The notes below the pieces were generated by a model that did no database searches, was not told the origin of the DNA, and saw nothing but the letters and a program-made list of their open reading frames with translations. The position numbers and the translations under genes were made by a program. From Planctomycetota bacterium (GTDB lineage Bacteria; Planctomycetota; SZUA-567), in the NCBI GenBank assembly GCA_031289115.1, contig JAITQC010000110.1, forward strand, positions 1 through 35,827: a stretch of DNA of 35,827 nucleotides, written 5' to 3'. Positions 26,492 through 35,240 of this stretch are shown in pieces; within the stretch, counting starts at the first letter, position 1; each line of letters starts with the position of its first letter.

Positions 26492-27460
26492 CTAGTCGAC
26501 ATACTTCGCCAGATAAGCCTTATGCTCATCCACGTTGGCCTTGAGTATCACCTTGACCCCGGTGTCGATATAGTCGGCGTAAGGTTCGCCGCGAATCGCC
26601 TTGACTATATTTTCCACCGCCAACTCACCCATCTTGGAAGGATACTGGGCCACGGTGGCGAGAAAATCCCCGTTCGCCACCAATTCCAGGGCTTCACTCA
26701 CCGCGTCAAAACCGACGATGGCGATTTTATCCTTGAGGCCCGCCTCTTCCACCGCCCGCAGGGCCCCGATACCCATGTTGTCGTTACTGGCAAAAATCAG
26801 CTTGAGGTCGGGGTGGGCGCTAATGATATTCTGCGCCGCGGTATACCCTTGGTCCACTTCCCAGTTGGCAGTCTGTTCCGCCACCACCTGGATGGCGTCA
26901 CCAGCCCCCTCGATAAAACCGTTACGGCGGTCAGCCGCATTCTGGTGTCCCTCGATGCCGGTGAGAATGGCGGTTTGGCTGCCCTTGGGGAATTTTTCCC
27001 TGACATATTGTCCCGCCAGTTTGGCCCCCTCGAAGTTGTTGGTGCCGTAGAAAGGAATATTCGGTAAACCCGCCCGGGCCGCCACCTCGCGGTTGATCAG
27101 GGTGTCGGCGTTAATCACCACCACTCCCTGTTCCTTGGCCTTGGCGAGAGCTGTTTCCAGACCTTCCGAAGCGCTGGGGACGATAATGAGGCCATCGACT
27201 TGGTTAGACAGGAAGTTCTCGATAATCACCAGCTGGGCGGCGGCGCTAGCGTGTTGGTCACCAGCCTGGACGTCAATACCTACCCCGAGCTCCTTCGCTT
27301 TGGCTTTGGCTCCGTTAGCCAGGGTTATATGGTACTCGTTGTTCAAGGTCATGCCGGCGAAACCGATATTGATGTCAGCATAGTTTTTTACCTGGCCGGC
27401 GTAAAGCGCGCTCGAGGCGAAAAGGGCCAGGGTTAAAAGGGCAATAACGCGTTTGAACAT
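26492..27460 (-). CDS. Periplasmic sugar-binding protein of an ABC importer (RbsB-like, Peripla_BP_4)
   Basis: The 322-residue protein has a signal peptide (about 1-21, FKRVIALLTLALFASSALYA) and the two-lobe periplasmic-binding fold. Typical segments include IIENFLSNQVDGLIIVPSAS, FYGTNNFEGAKLAGQYV, ILTGIEGHQNAADRRNGF, IFASNDNMGIGALRA and IAIVGFDA. Family members bind ribose, rhamnose, autoinducer-2, galactose and related sugars. Sequence alone does not fix the ligand. AAGGAGA lies 4 bases before the ATG. It is the last gene of the operon, 177 bases after the permease gene with a hairpin between, an arrangement that can raise binding-protein expression over the membrane components. Confidence 0.9.
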   Translation of the reverse strand: MFKRVIALLTLALFASSALYAGQVKNYADINIGFAGMTLNNEYHITLANGAKAKAKELGVGIDVQAGDQHASAAAQLVIIENFLSNQVDGLIIVPSASEGLETALAKAKEQGVVVINADTLINREVAARAGLPNIPFYGTNNFEGAKLAGQYVREKFPKGSQTAILTGIEGHQNAADRRNGFIEGAGDAIQVVAEQTANWEVDQGYTAAQNIISAHPDLKLIFASNDNMGIGALRAVEEAGLKDKIAIVGFDAVSEALELVANGDFLATVAQYPSKMGELAVENIVKAIRGEPYADYIDTGVKVILKANVDEHKAYLAKYVD

Positions 27461-27529
27461 GCTTTCTCCTTGGATTAGGGTTGTCTTAAAAGGGTTGCTT
27501 TAAAGTGTGGCAAACACGGAATAGTCTTA

Positions 27530-27550
27530 TGGCGCCGCAAGTCAGCGCCA
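27530..27550 (-). promoter_or_regulatory. Hairpin in the gap between permease and binding-protein genes
   Basis: A stem TGGCGC/GCGCCA with a 9-base loop lies 70 bases upstream of the binding-protein ATG. It has no T run. It could stabilise the binding-protein transcript after processing. Only the inverted repeat itself is observed. Confidence 0.3.
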
Positions 27551-27637
27551 ATCCGTTAAAGGTCAACATATGCCATTCACGACTATCCTCCCTTTTAACC
27601 TGGCCAGACGCGTGGGGCGGGTAAACTACCCCCAGCC

Positions 27638-28609
27638 TCACTCCGCCCGGCGTTCGCCGCGTTTATCCACGTAAACGGCGGCGATAATGACGACCCCGGT
27701 GACAATGGTTTGGTAATAAACTGGAACATTAAGAATCTGCAGCCCGCAGGTGAGAGAACCCAGGATCAGGGCCCCCACCAAGGTGTTGGGGATGCTACCC
27801 CGGCCACCCGCCAGGGATATCCCGCCGATGACAGCGGCGGCGATGGCGTTAAGCTCGTAGCCGTTGCCGGCGTTAGGATCAGCGTAGGAAAGGCGCGACA
27901 GGAGCATTATCCCCCCCAGGGCGGCAAAGAGGCCGGAGAGGACATAGGCCGACATTTCCACCCGCCTGACGCGCACCCCGGAAAGACGGGCGGCGTTGGG
28001 GTTGCCGCCGAAAGCGTAGATATGCCGGCCAAAGCGGGTTCTTGACATCACGACCGCCATGAAAAAATAAAGGACAAAGACGTAGAGAACTGACACCGGC
28101 ATTCTTCCCACCACCTTGGCGTTCATGATGAGGCCAAGTTCACTGGGAAAACGCGAAATTGGCTTGCCCAGATTCAAAAGGAGCGCCAACCCCCGGGCTA
28201 TCTGCATACTGCCAAGCGTGGCGATAAAGGCTGGCACTTTTCCATAACTCACCAGATAGCCGTTGAGGGCGCCGAAAACTGTCCCCGCCAGGAGAGACAA
28301 GAGGCAAGCGGCCCAGAGGGGGGTACCTCCCTTAAGAAGAAGACCGCCAAATATACCCACCATGCCGACCACCGACCCCACCGACAGGTCGATTCCTCCC
28401 GCCAGAATCACCAGTGAAGAGCCAATGGCGATAACCGCGATAATGCTGGACTGGGTGATGATATTCTGGATGTTGGTAAGAGTAAGAAAGTTCCGGCCAT
28501 AGAAACGGCACACCAGGGTGAAAAGCGCGATAATTCCCAGGGCTCCGGCATAGAGGGACAGTTCCCCCATTTCCCAGCGCTTGCCCCGGCTTGGCGCCTG
28601 GCTAGACAT
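27638..28609 (-). CDS. Sugar ABC transporter permease (RbsC-like)
   Basis: The 323-residue polytopic protein belongs to the BPD_transp_2 family of sugar permeases. Recognisable segments are ILAGGIDLSVGSVVGM (about 65-80), the helical stretch ALNGYLVSYGKVPAFIATLG, and YELNAIAAAVIGGISLAGGRG (about 245-270), which contains the coupling-type loop. About eight to ten membrane helices are expected. Its start overlaps the end of the ATPase gene by 8 bases. It transports the substrate delivered by the downstream binding protein. Confidence 0.92.
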   Translation of the reverse strand: MSSQAPSRGKRWEMGELSLYAGALGIIALFTLVCRFYGRNFLTLTNIQNIITQSSIIAVIAIGSSLVILAGGIDLSVGSVVGMVGIFGGLLLKGGTPLWAACLLSLLAGTVFGALNGYLVSYGKVPAFIATLGSMQIARGLALLLNLGKPISRFPSELGLIMNAKVVGRMPVSVLYVFVLYFFMAVVMSRTRFGRHIYAFGGNPNAARLSGVRVRRVEMSAYVLSGLFAALGGIMLLSRLSYADPNAGNGYELNAIAAAVIGGISLAGGRGSIPNTLVGALILGSLTCGLQILNVPVYYQTIVTGVVIIAAVYVDKRGERRAE

Positions 28610-30140
28610 GGCTTCCTCCCGACACTACCCCTTCCGACACCCCAGCCAGGGCGTGGGTCATTATTTTCTCCTGGGTTAAATCCCCGTCATTCAGTAGTTG
28701 CGCCGTGATACGGCCACCCGCCATGACCGCCACCCGGTCGCACATCCTTAGAATCTCCGCCAGGTCGGAAGAAATCATGATTATGGACGCCCCCGCCGCC
28801 ACCAATTCCCGCATAATGGTGTAAATCTCTTCCCGGGCCCCCACATCAATGCCCCGGGTAGGCTCGTCAAAGAGATAGAGCCCGGCCCGGGAACACAGCC
28901 ACTTGGCGATAACCACTTTCTGCTGGTTGCCGCCCGACAGGTTTTTCGCCGGAAGACGCAGGTTAGGCGGGCGTATCCGTAACCGGTCAATAAAACTCTG
29001 GCAGGTGGCGAATAGGCGGCGCTGATTAATAAGGGGACGAGCGAATTCCCGTAGACTTGGCAGGGCGATGTTGTCCGCCAGGTTTTGCGAGAGGATGAGC
29101 CCGGCATCTTTACGGTCTTCCGACAGGTAAACCACCCCCCGGTCTATCCGTTCCGCCACGCCGCCCCGCAGGACTTTTCCCTGGTAACTCACCTCGCCCG
29201 CCGTTATCCGGTAATCCCCGACTATACACCGGGCGAGTTCACTCCGGCCCGCTCCCACCAGGCCGGCCAGGCCAAGAATCTCCCCCTTGTCCAGGGTGAG
29301 GTTGATATCCCGGAGCCGGTCATGGTAATAAAGCCCCTGGACCTCGAGCGCCTTTTCTCCCTGTCGCCGCGAACTAACGCGTTTATGCCGCTCCAGTTGC
29401 CTACCCACCATCAGGCGGGTGAGTTCCTGCTCATCCACCTCCGCCATGGCCACCTCGCCAACCGTACAGCCGTCCCGCATGACAGTGCAGCGGTCACCAA
29501 TGCTGAAAAGTTCTTTCAGGCGGTGCGAAATGTAGACAATTCCCAAACCCTGGCGTTTAAGGTCGCGCACCAGGTCAAACAATAGATTGGTCTCGCGGTC
29601 GGTGAGGGCGGCGGTGGGTTCGTCTAGGACCAAAACCCGGGCTCGGTTGGAAATAGCCTTGGCAATTTCCACCAGCTGCTTTTCCGCCACTCCCAGGCGT
29701 TCCACCCGCGTTTCTACCGGAACCGCCAGGCCGATCAAATCCAGGTAGCGTTTGGCTTCGCTCGCCGCCTGGGCCGGGTTAACAAAAAACCGCCCGCCAA
29801 ACTCCTTCCCCAGGAAAATGTTTTCGCTAATAGACAGGTGGGGCACCAGATTGAATTCCTGGTAGATAACGCTTACTCCCGCCGCCAGGCTGTCCCGAGG
29901 CCCGGCCCCCGGTGGCAGGCGCTGGCCGTCCACCACCACCTCTCCCGCCTCCCGCCGGTAGGCTCCGGCCAGAATCTTTATAAGCGTCGACTTTCCCGCC
30001 CCGTTTTCCCCTAGAAGCACCTGCACCTCGCCCGCCCTCACCCTAAGACTGGCCTGGTCAAGCACCTTCACCCCGTTGAAGCTTTTACTGATATCAAGCA
30101 TCTCCAGGATATAAGGGGAGGTTGGGGAACTTACCAGCAT
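28602..30140 (-). CDS. Sugar ABC transporter ATPase with two nucleotide-binding domains (RbsA-like)
   Basis: The 512-residue protein holds two fused ATPase domains. Domain 1 has Walker A GENGAGKST (44-52), a signature-like segment RLGVAEKQLVEIAKA and Walker B VLVLDEPTAALT. Domain 2 has a degenerate P-loop region LAGLVGAGRSEL, signature LSGGNQQKV and LYLFDEPTRGID. A weakened second Walker A is normal for the RbsA/MglA/XylG group. It starts 3 bases after the activase stop, with AAGGA 8 bases before its ATG. It energises the permease next to it. Confidence 0.93.
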   Translation of the reverse strand: MLVSSPTSPYILEMLDISKSFNGVKVLDQASLRVRAGEVQVLLGENGAGKSTLIKILAGAYRREAGEVVVDGQRLPPGAGPRDSLAAGVSVIYQEFNLVPHLSISENIFLGKEFGGRFFVNPAQAASEAKRYLDLIGLAVPVETRVERLGVAEKQLVEIAKAISNRARVLVLDEPTAALTDRETNLLFDLVRDLKRQGLGIVYISHRLKELFSIGDRCTVMRDGCTVGEVAMAEVDEQELTRLMVGRQLERHKRVSSRRQGEKALEVQGLYYHDRLRDINLTLDKGEILGLAGLVGAGRSELARCIVGDYRITAGEVSYQGKVLRGGVAERIDRGVVYLSEDRKDAGLILSQNLADNIALPSLREFARPLINQRRLFATCQSFIDRLRIRPPNLRLPAKNLSGGNQQKVVIAKWLCSRAGLYLFDEPTRGIDVGAREEIYTIMRELVAAGASIIMISSDLAEILRMCDRVAVMAGGRITAQLLNDGDLTQEKIMTHALAGVSEGVVSGGSHV

Positions 30141-30143
30141 CGC

Positions 30144-31049
30144 TCACATCCTTAGGGGAACAGCCAGGTCAGACTGATACTGGTTCAGGTACTTTAAATC
30201 CCGCACCGCCAGGGGTTGAGTGTCTGCCAGGGCGTAAAGCCGACCCAGTCCCTGGTATTTCGCCTTTCCCAGACGATGGTAGGGCAGGAACCATACCTCC
30301 TTTACCCGCTTAAGACTCGCCGCCAGTTTGACAAAAGCGGCCAGCGCTTCAGGCTGGTCGTTCAGGCTGGGGATAACTGGATAACGGACAGCGAGAAAAC
30401 CTTGGTAGTTGGCATCTAGCCAGCGGAGGTTTTCCAGGATCTCATGATTGTCTAGGCCAGTCAGTTGCCGATGCACTCCGGGATCGACATGTTTACAGTC
30501 AAAATAGATCCCCTGCATCAGGGGCGCGGCCTGTTCCAGATTCTCGCGGGGAACCGCCCCGGCTGTTTCCAGCCAGGTGCCCACTCCTTGTTCTCGTAGA
30601 GCGGTGGCGAAACGGGAGACAAAGTCGGCCTGGAGCAGGGGTTCGCCACCGCTTAGCGTCACCCCGCCGCCGGAAGTGGCGTAATAGGGGTAGTCCCGTA
30701 GCACCAGTTCGGTCAAAGCCTCCAGGGTATATTCATTCCCCTGGAGAATCCGGGCCGCCTGGTAACAGGCGTCGACGCAGGCGAGACAAAGACGGCATTT
30801 CGCTACTTCCGAGACCAGGGCCCCGTCTTCCCGGACGCTAATCGCCCCGGCTGGACAAACCGCCAGGCAACGCCGGCAACCATTACAGCGACGCTGGAGA
30901 TGGAGAATTTCCGGGCCCGCCCTTTGCGACTCCGGGTTGGCGCACCAGGCGCAGCGTAAAAAGCAACCCTTGAAAAACACCACCGTACGAATACCCGGGC
31001 CGTCTTCACTGGAAAAACGCTCGACATTAACCACCCTGGCCATAGGCAT
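30144..31049 (-). CDS. Glycyl radical enzyme activating protein (radical SAM)
   Basis: This 301-residue radical SAM enzyme generates the glycyl radical on the partner enzyme encoded just upstream. CFLRCAWC (Cys29, 33, 36; CxxxCxxC) binds the SAM cluster. Two further ferredoxin-type clusters follow, CNGCRRCLAVC (55, 58, 61, 65) and CRLCLACVDAC (85, 88, 91, 95). This insert is seen in activases of dehydratase, decarboxylase and sulfolyase types and not in the pyruvate formate-lyase activase itself. TSGGGVTLSGGEPLLQ (about 124-139) is the SAM-binding GGE region. Only 14 bases separate it from the glycyl radical enzyme stop, so the pair is co-expressed. Confidence 0.94.
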   Translation of the reverse strand: MPMARVVNVERFSSEDGPGIRTVVFFKGCFLRCAWCANPESQRAGPEILHLQRRCNGCRRCLAVCPAGAISVREDGALVSEVAKCRLCLACVDACYQAARILQGNEYTLEALTELVLRDYPYYATSGGGVTLSGGEPLLQADFVSRFATALREQGVGTWLETAGAVPRENLEQAAPLMQGIYFDCKHVDPGVHRQLTGLDNHEILENLRWLDANYQGFLAVRYPVIPSLNDQPEALAAFVKLAASLKRVKEVWFLPYHRLGKAKYQGLGRLYALADTQPLAVRDLKYLNQYQSDLAVPLRM

Positions 31050-31063
31050 CGATTTCCCGGGTC

Positions 31064-33475
31064 TTACAAATCCACCTCCACCCGATTCAGGACATCAGCC
31101 TGGCAATCGGGGGCGAGGGAAGTGAAGAGGGCGCTGTAACCCGACACCCTGACCATCAGGTCGGGATAATTGGCCGGGTTTTCCCGGGCGTCCTTATAGA
31201 CCTGGTTGTCAACCACGTTAAACTGGATATGCTGGGTGTATTTCCCAAACAAGGCCTTGATCATCGCCACCACCCGCTGCCGGTGCTCGAGACTGGCGAC
31301 GCTGTTCTTGGTCAGGCGCATGTTGAAAATAGCGCCTTTCTGGAAATAAATACTGGGCAACTTCCCCACCGAGTTGCAGGCGGCGGTGGCGCCATTCCGT
31401 TCCGAACCATTGGCAGGGGAAACACCGTTGTTCACCGGGTCGCCCTTGCCCCGGCCGTCCGGAGTAGCTCCGACCGCCCGGCCGAAGGCGATATTCCCTG
31501 ACACTGGCGTCTGGCTGTAGGAGAAGCAGCAAGGGATAGGACCCTTGCCGTACTTGCTACTGTGATAATGGTGGCGGTAGCGCGAACCAATAAACTCCTC
31601 CACCTGCACCACCCAGTGGTCAGCCTGGTCATCGTCGTTGCCAAACTTGGGCGCCCGGTTTTTCAGAATCGCCTGTATCTCCGGGCCGCTTGGGGTAGTG
31701 GTTGTATCGGCGAAATTGCTGCGGCAGGCGTGGAGGAGGGCGGGAAGGGTGAGTATCCCCTTCTGGAACACCACGTATTCAATAGCCGCCAGGGCGTCCC
31801 CGGCGCTTATGGTGCCGGCGGTTGGGCCGCCATCGGCGGAATAAACCGCCCCACCCTCCACCAGGTCCAGGCCGCGCTCGATGCAGTCCGCCACCAGGGC
31901 GGAACGGAAGGGATTGATGTCGTAAAGGCAATGCACATAGTCGTTGGTGTGCTCTGTCACCACCTGGAGGTCCATGAAGTAAGCGAGTTGCTCCTTGTAC
32001 TCGGCCAAAACCTCCTCAGTTGACTGGCACTCCTCAATATTCTTCCGGGTAGGCAGGTAGCGCTTGCCGCTATTGGGATCCACGCCGTTATTCAGGGTGA
32101 TCTCCAGCACCTTCTCCACGCTTAGCCAGGGACCCTTGGCGGCGAAGTCCCATTTTCCCGGGATAGACGCTTCGATGCAGCCGTCCGGCGCCCATTCCAC
32201 CAGGTCATCTTCCGCCACCCCCATGTCACGCAGGGTACGGATAAAAGCGAGATCGTTGTAGAAGGCGGGCATGCCGCCCTGGTGGACAATCGCCGCCTCC
32301 AAAGCCTCGATGAGAAAAGCGTCCGGAGTCCCCGGGAACCATTTCACCGACACCGAGGGAGTGACCAGGCGAAGTTCCCGGCAGGCGGTGACCAAGTGGT
32401 GGGACACAGGATTAACCGCGTCCAAGCCATCCCGGGTTTGACCTCCCACCGCCAGGTTGATAAACATCTGGTAACCAAGGAAAAACTCGCTGTCCGGCCA
32501 GGACCGCAGTTTATTCAGTTCGTTAGCCTTGATGAAGAAGCACTCGATTATCTCCAGAGCCGCTTCCGGAGTGAGGCGCCCGGCCTCGATATCGCGCTGG
32601 TAGAAGGGATAGAGGTACTGGTCAAAGCGGCCAAGGGAAATAGCGTGACCGTTCGATTCCAGATGAACGGCGAGAAGAATAAGGTAAACCGACTGTACCG
32701 CCTCGTGGAAAGTCTGGGCCGGGAGGCGAGGAACCCGGCGGCAGATATCGGCAAGCTGGGAAAGCTCTTCCCGGGTCGCGGGGTCCTTGACCCGAGCCGC
32801 CCGCCGGCCGCATTCCGCTGCCACACGGTTGGAAAAATTCACCACCGCGTCGATGCCGGTGACTACCCCCTGGAGGAAAAAGCGTTTCTTCACCCCGTCC
32901 GGCTCCTTGGGGTCGATCTGCGCCATGCGACTAACCGCCCGTTCCTGGATCGCGGTGAGACCTTGTTCAAGAACCAGCCGGTAGTCAGGAATTTCGTTCC
33001 CCAGGCCCGCCCCCACCACCCAGGTCTCGTCAATAATCCCGCCCTCCCAGGCATCGAGTATCTCCTGGGGCAGGGCGGCGCGTAAATATCCGACCAAGGT
33101 TTTGTCTTCCCAGTATTTCAGGGATTCGCGCACCACCTTCTCATCCTCGGGGTCGATGTAGAAACGGTCCCCCGGCCGCTCTTCCCAGCGAAAAGGTTTG
33201 CCGTCCAGCTCATCCACAATCCACTGGGTGGAATATTCCGGATAGATGGGGGCCGCCTTGGGCCAGCGGGCTTGGTTACCAACAATCAGTTCGCCCTCTT
33301 TCACCCGGATAGTCATCTGGTCCAAAACATCGTAATAAGCCTCAGCCCGGCGAATCGCCACCGGCTTCATGGCGTTACGCCGAATGGACTCAGTGAAGAT
33401 GCGGCAGCGTTCGGAGCAAATCCGGGGCTTCTCCTGGAAAAGCTCCTGCCGCAGGCGGGCGATGCGGTTATTCAT
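31064..33475 (-). CDS. Glycyl radical enzyme, dehydratase/lyase type, substrate unknown
   Basis: The 803-residue enzyme has the thiyl-radical cysteine in GCIE (Cys433, Glu435) and the glycyl-radical loop RVSGYSALF (Gly779), near the C-terminus as in the family. Overall it resembles glycerol and propanediol dehydratases (ESNGHAIS, RFDQYLYPFY, NDLAFI, GATPDGR, AACNSVGKL). From my memory of the Clostridium butyricum glycerol dehydratase, its substrate-site His164, Ser282 and Asp447 align with Asn160, Ala278 and Lys447 here, while His281 is kept as His277. The substrate may therefore differ from a simple diol. The neighbouring activase has the matching extra Fe-S clusters. It lies downstream of a sugar kinase and upstream of the importer genes, in an anaerobic catabolic operon. 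Confidence 0.93.
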   Translation of the reverse strand: MNNRIARLRQELFQEKPRICSERCRIFTESIRRNAMKPVAIRRAEAYYDVLDQMTIRVKEGELIVGNQARWPKAAPIYPEYSTQWIVDELDGKPFRWEERPGDRFYIDPEDEKVVRESLKYWEDKTLVGYLRAALPQEILDAWEGGIIDETWVVGAGLGNEIPDYRLVLEQGLTAIQERAVSRMAQIDPKEPDGVKKRFFLQGVVTGIDAVVNFSNRVAAECGRRAARVKDPATREELSQLADICRRVPRLPAQTFHEAVQSVYLILLAVHLESNGHAISLGRFDQYLYPFYQRDIEAGRLTPEAALEIIECFFIKANELNKLRSWPDSEFFLGYQMFINLAVGGQTRDGLDAVNPVSHHLVTACRELRLVTPSVSVKWFPGTPDAFLIEALEAAIVHQGGMPAFYNDLAFIRTLRDMGVAEDDLVEWAPDGCIEASIPGKWDFAAKGPWLSVEKVLEITLNNGVDPNSGKRYLPTRKNIEECQSTEEVLAEYKEQLAYFMDLQVVTEHTNDYVHCLYDINPFRSALVADCIERGLDLVEGGAVYSADGGPTAGTISAGDALAAIEYVVFQKGILTLPALLHACRSNFADTTTTPSGPEIQAILKNRAPKFGNDDDQADHWVVQVEEFIGSRYRHHYHSSKYGKGPIPCCFSYSQTPVSGNIAFGRAVGATPDGRGKGDPVNNGVSPANGSERNGATAACNSVGKLPSIYFQKGAIFNMRLTKNSVASLEHRQRVVAMIKALFGKYTQHIQFNVVDNQVYKDARENPANYPDLMVRVSGYSALFTSLAPDCQADVLNRVEVDL

Positions 33476-33579
33476 GTTTGGCTCCTGGCGTCCCTGAGGG
33501 AAGAAAACGATTGCTCGAACCAGGTAGCGCCCGAAGGCGGTCTACCCGGCGCTATTGGCGCTTAAACGACCGAAGACGG
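33476..33579 (-). promoter_or_regulatory. Kinase-GRE spacer with two related small hairpins
   Basis: On the minus strand two similar units appear, GACCGTCTTCGGTC and GACCGCCTTCGGGC, each able to fold into a short stem, the second with a TTCG-type tetraloop. No T run follows. They may tune expression between the kinase and the glycyl radical enzyme, but only the repeats are observed. Confidence 0.35.
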
Positions 33580-35070
33580 TCAACCCCCAGCCTCAGGGAT
33601 AACCGGGTTGTCCCACCGCCCCCGGCTTTCGTAGACTTCCCGGGTGCCGGCGGTGGCGGCGACCTTGCGAACCGCCGCCAAGTCGCTAGCTATGCCCGGA
33701 TGTAGTAACTCCATCGCGAGAACACCTAGCGAAGTCGCTTCCACCGGTCCCACCACCACTCGCCGACCGGTTAAATCAGCCGTTATCTGGTTAAGCAAGT
33801 GGTTCTGGCAGCCACCACCGATAATATGGAGGTCGCCTGTGGCTATACCCAGGTCAGTCAGAGACTCAACCACCGCCCGGTAACTTAAAGCGAGGGAATC
33901 GTAAACCACCCGGAAATAATCTATCTCCCGGGCCGGCTGGCGTTGGCCACTACGCCGCAAATAAGTGGAGATCGCTTCCCGCATGCTGGGGGGATTGAAG
34001 AAGACCGGGTCGTTAGGGTCTATTATTCCCGTTGGCCGCCCAACTGACTTGATTCCCGCCACAATGCTATTCCAGTCCTCGATCGCTGTTTTCCCGCCCG
34101 GACTGTATTCCTCGGAAACACCGCCAAATTCCTGGCGCAGGCGCTGGGCGATAAAGAGACCGACGGAATTTTTAAGTAGGGTGGTGGTCCCTAGCGCCCC
34201 CGCCTCATTGGTAAGGCCAAGCTGAAAAACCTTGGCGTTTACCATGGGTTTGGGCAGTTCCACCCCAATGAGGGACCAGGTGCCGGAACTGATAAAAAGC
34301 GGTTTTTCGCCAGAGTCAGTGGGAATAGCGGCTACGGCGGCGGCGGTGTCATGGCCCGGGACTGAAACTACCGGAAAAGAGTTAATTCCCAGCTCCGCCA
34401 CCAATTCCGGCCGTAGCGTCCCCCGCACTTTCCCGTGCGGGCAAAGCGGTGGTAAAAGATCAGGATCTATGTCAAACCGCTTAAATATCCCGGCGGCGTA
34501 ATTCCCCGCCGTCACATCAAAGAGCTGACTGGTGCTGACAATACTGGTGTCAGTGTTTTTCTCCCCAGTCAGAAAATAATTCAGGAGGTCAGGAATTAAC
34601 AGCAAGGCTTTGGCGTTACGCCAAAAGACGGGGAAACGCCGGCGGTAACCCAGGATCTGGAAAACCGTGTTGATCTTGTCGCAATGGATACCGGTCTGGT
34701 CAAAAAGCTCCCGTCTTTCCTCTGCCGTAAGCGCAGACAACCCTTCTTCTCCAAAGGAATTACGGTGGCACAAAGGGTTAGCCAAAAGCAGCTCGCCCTC
34801 TCCCAATAAGCCATAGTCTATTCCCCAGGTTGAGATACCGGCGGAGTGAATATGCCCCACCCTGGCGTAGGCTTCCCTTAGCCCTTCCTTGATGCAGTTG
34901 AAAATTGCCAGAATGTCCCAAAACCAGCAACCATTGATCTGGATTTCCTTGTGTCCCATTTGCCTTACCAGGGTCGTTCGCAATTTCTCGCCATCGTATT
35001 CACCCACCACCACCCGAATGGAGGAATTACCACAATCAATGGCGACACTGTTCCAGTTTTCTTTATTCAT
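33580..35070 (-). CDS. FGGY-family sugar kinase, rhamnulokinase-like
   Basis: The 496-residue protein phosphorylates a sugar with ATP. FGGY features are the N-terminal AIDCGNSSIRVVVGEYD phosphate loop, STWGIDYGLL with the likely catalytic Asp, PGHDTAAAV, SSGTWSLIGVE and the C-terminal GGGCQNHLLNQ adenine-binding region, followed by VGPVEATSLG. The WGIDYGLL, SGTWSLIG and GGGxQNxLLNQ forms are most like rhamnulokinase (RhaB). L-fuculokinase or another ketose kinase remains possible. I chose ATG 35070 because GAGG lies 7 bases upstream; ATG 35076 would sit one base from that site. First gene of the minus-strand operon, directly behind promoter and inverted repeat at 35124-35169. Confidence 0.88.
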   Translation of the reverse strand: MNKENWNSVAIDCGNSSIRVVVGEYDGEKLRTTLVRQMGHKEIQINGCWFWDILAIFNCIKEGLREAYARVGHIHSAGISTWGIDYGLLGEGELLLANPLCHRNSFGEEGLSALTAEERRELFDQTGIHCDKINTVFQILGYRRRFPVFWRNAKALLLIPDLLNYFLTGEKNTDTSIVSTSQLFDVTAGNYAAGIFKRFDIDPDLLPPLCPHGKVRGTLRPELVAELGINSFPVVSVPGHDTAAAVAAIPTDSGEKPLFISSGTWSLIGVELPKPMVNAKVFQLGLTNEAGALGTTTLLKNSVGLFIAQRLRQEFGGVSEEYSPGGKTAIEDWNSIVAGIKSVGRPTGIIDPNDPVFFNPPSMREAISTYLRRSGQRQPAREIDYFRVVYDSLALSYRAVVESLTDLGIATGDLHIIGGGCQNHLLNQITADLTGRRVVVGPVEATSLGVLAMELLHPGIASDLAAVRKVAATAGTREVYESRGRWDNPVIPEAGG

Positions 35071-35123
35071 GATCATGCCTCAATTCAACTGGAAACACCG
35101 GTAAAACAGGGGGGAAACAGGAC

Positions 35124-35141
35124 AATAAGTTTATTCTTATT
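35124..35141. promoter_or_regulatory. Inverted repeat, candidate operator of the sugar operon
   Basis: AATAAG (35124-35129) and CTTATT (35136-35141) form a perfect 6-base inverted repeat around TTTATT. It lies between the candidate -10 and the ribosome site of the kinase gene, where a repressor would block transcription. No regulator gene is found in the window. Confidence 0.4.
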
Positions 35142-35169
35142 ATCCTATAGGAATTATATGCTTTGTCAA
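35142..35169 (-). promoter_or_regulatory. Promoter of the sugar kinase-GRE-importer operon
   Basis: On the minus strand a perfect -35 TTGACA (35164-35169) is followed after 16 bases by TAGGAT (35142-35147). GATAAT at 19 bases is an alternative. The AT-rich character of 35120-35165 contrasts with the rest of the window. It is about 70-95 bases upstream of the kinase ATG. Confidence 0.55.
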
Positions 35170-35240
35170 GTTTAAAGTTCGCGGGCATTTTTGTTCCTCC
35201 TATTAGCAACCGAGTAAACCAACCATGGGGTTGGGAAAAG

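Noticed and set aside
24794-35070. Propanediol-utilisation microcompartment locus
   Set aside because: No shell proteins, propanal dehydrogenase or phosphotransacylase are present, and neither the radical enzyme nor the activase shows an encapsulation tail that I can recognise.
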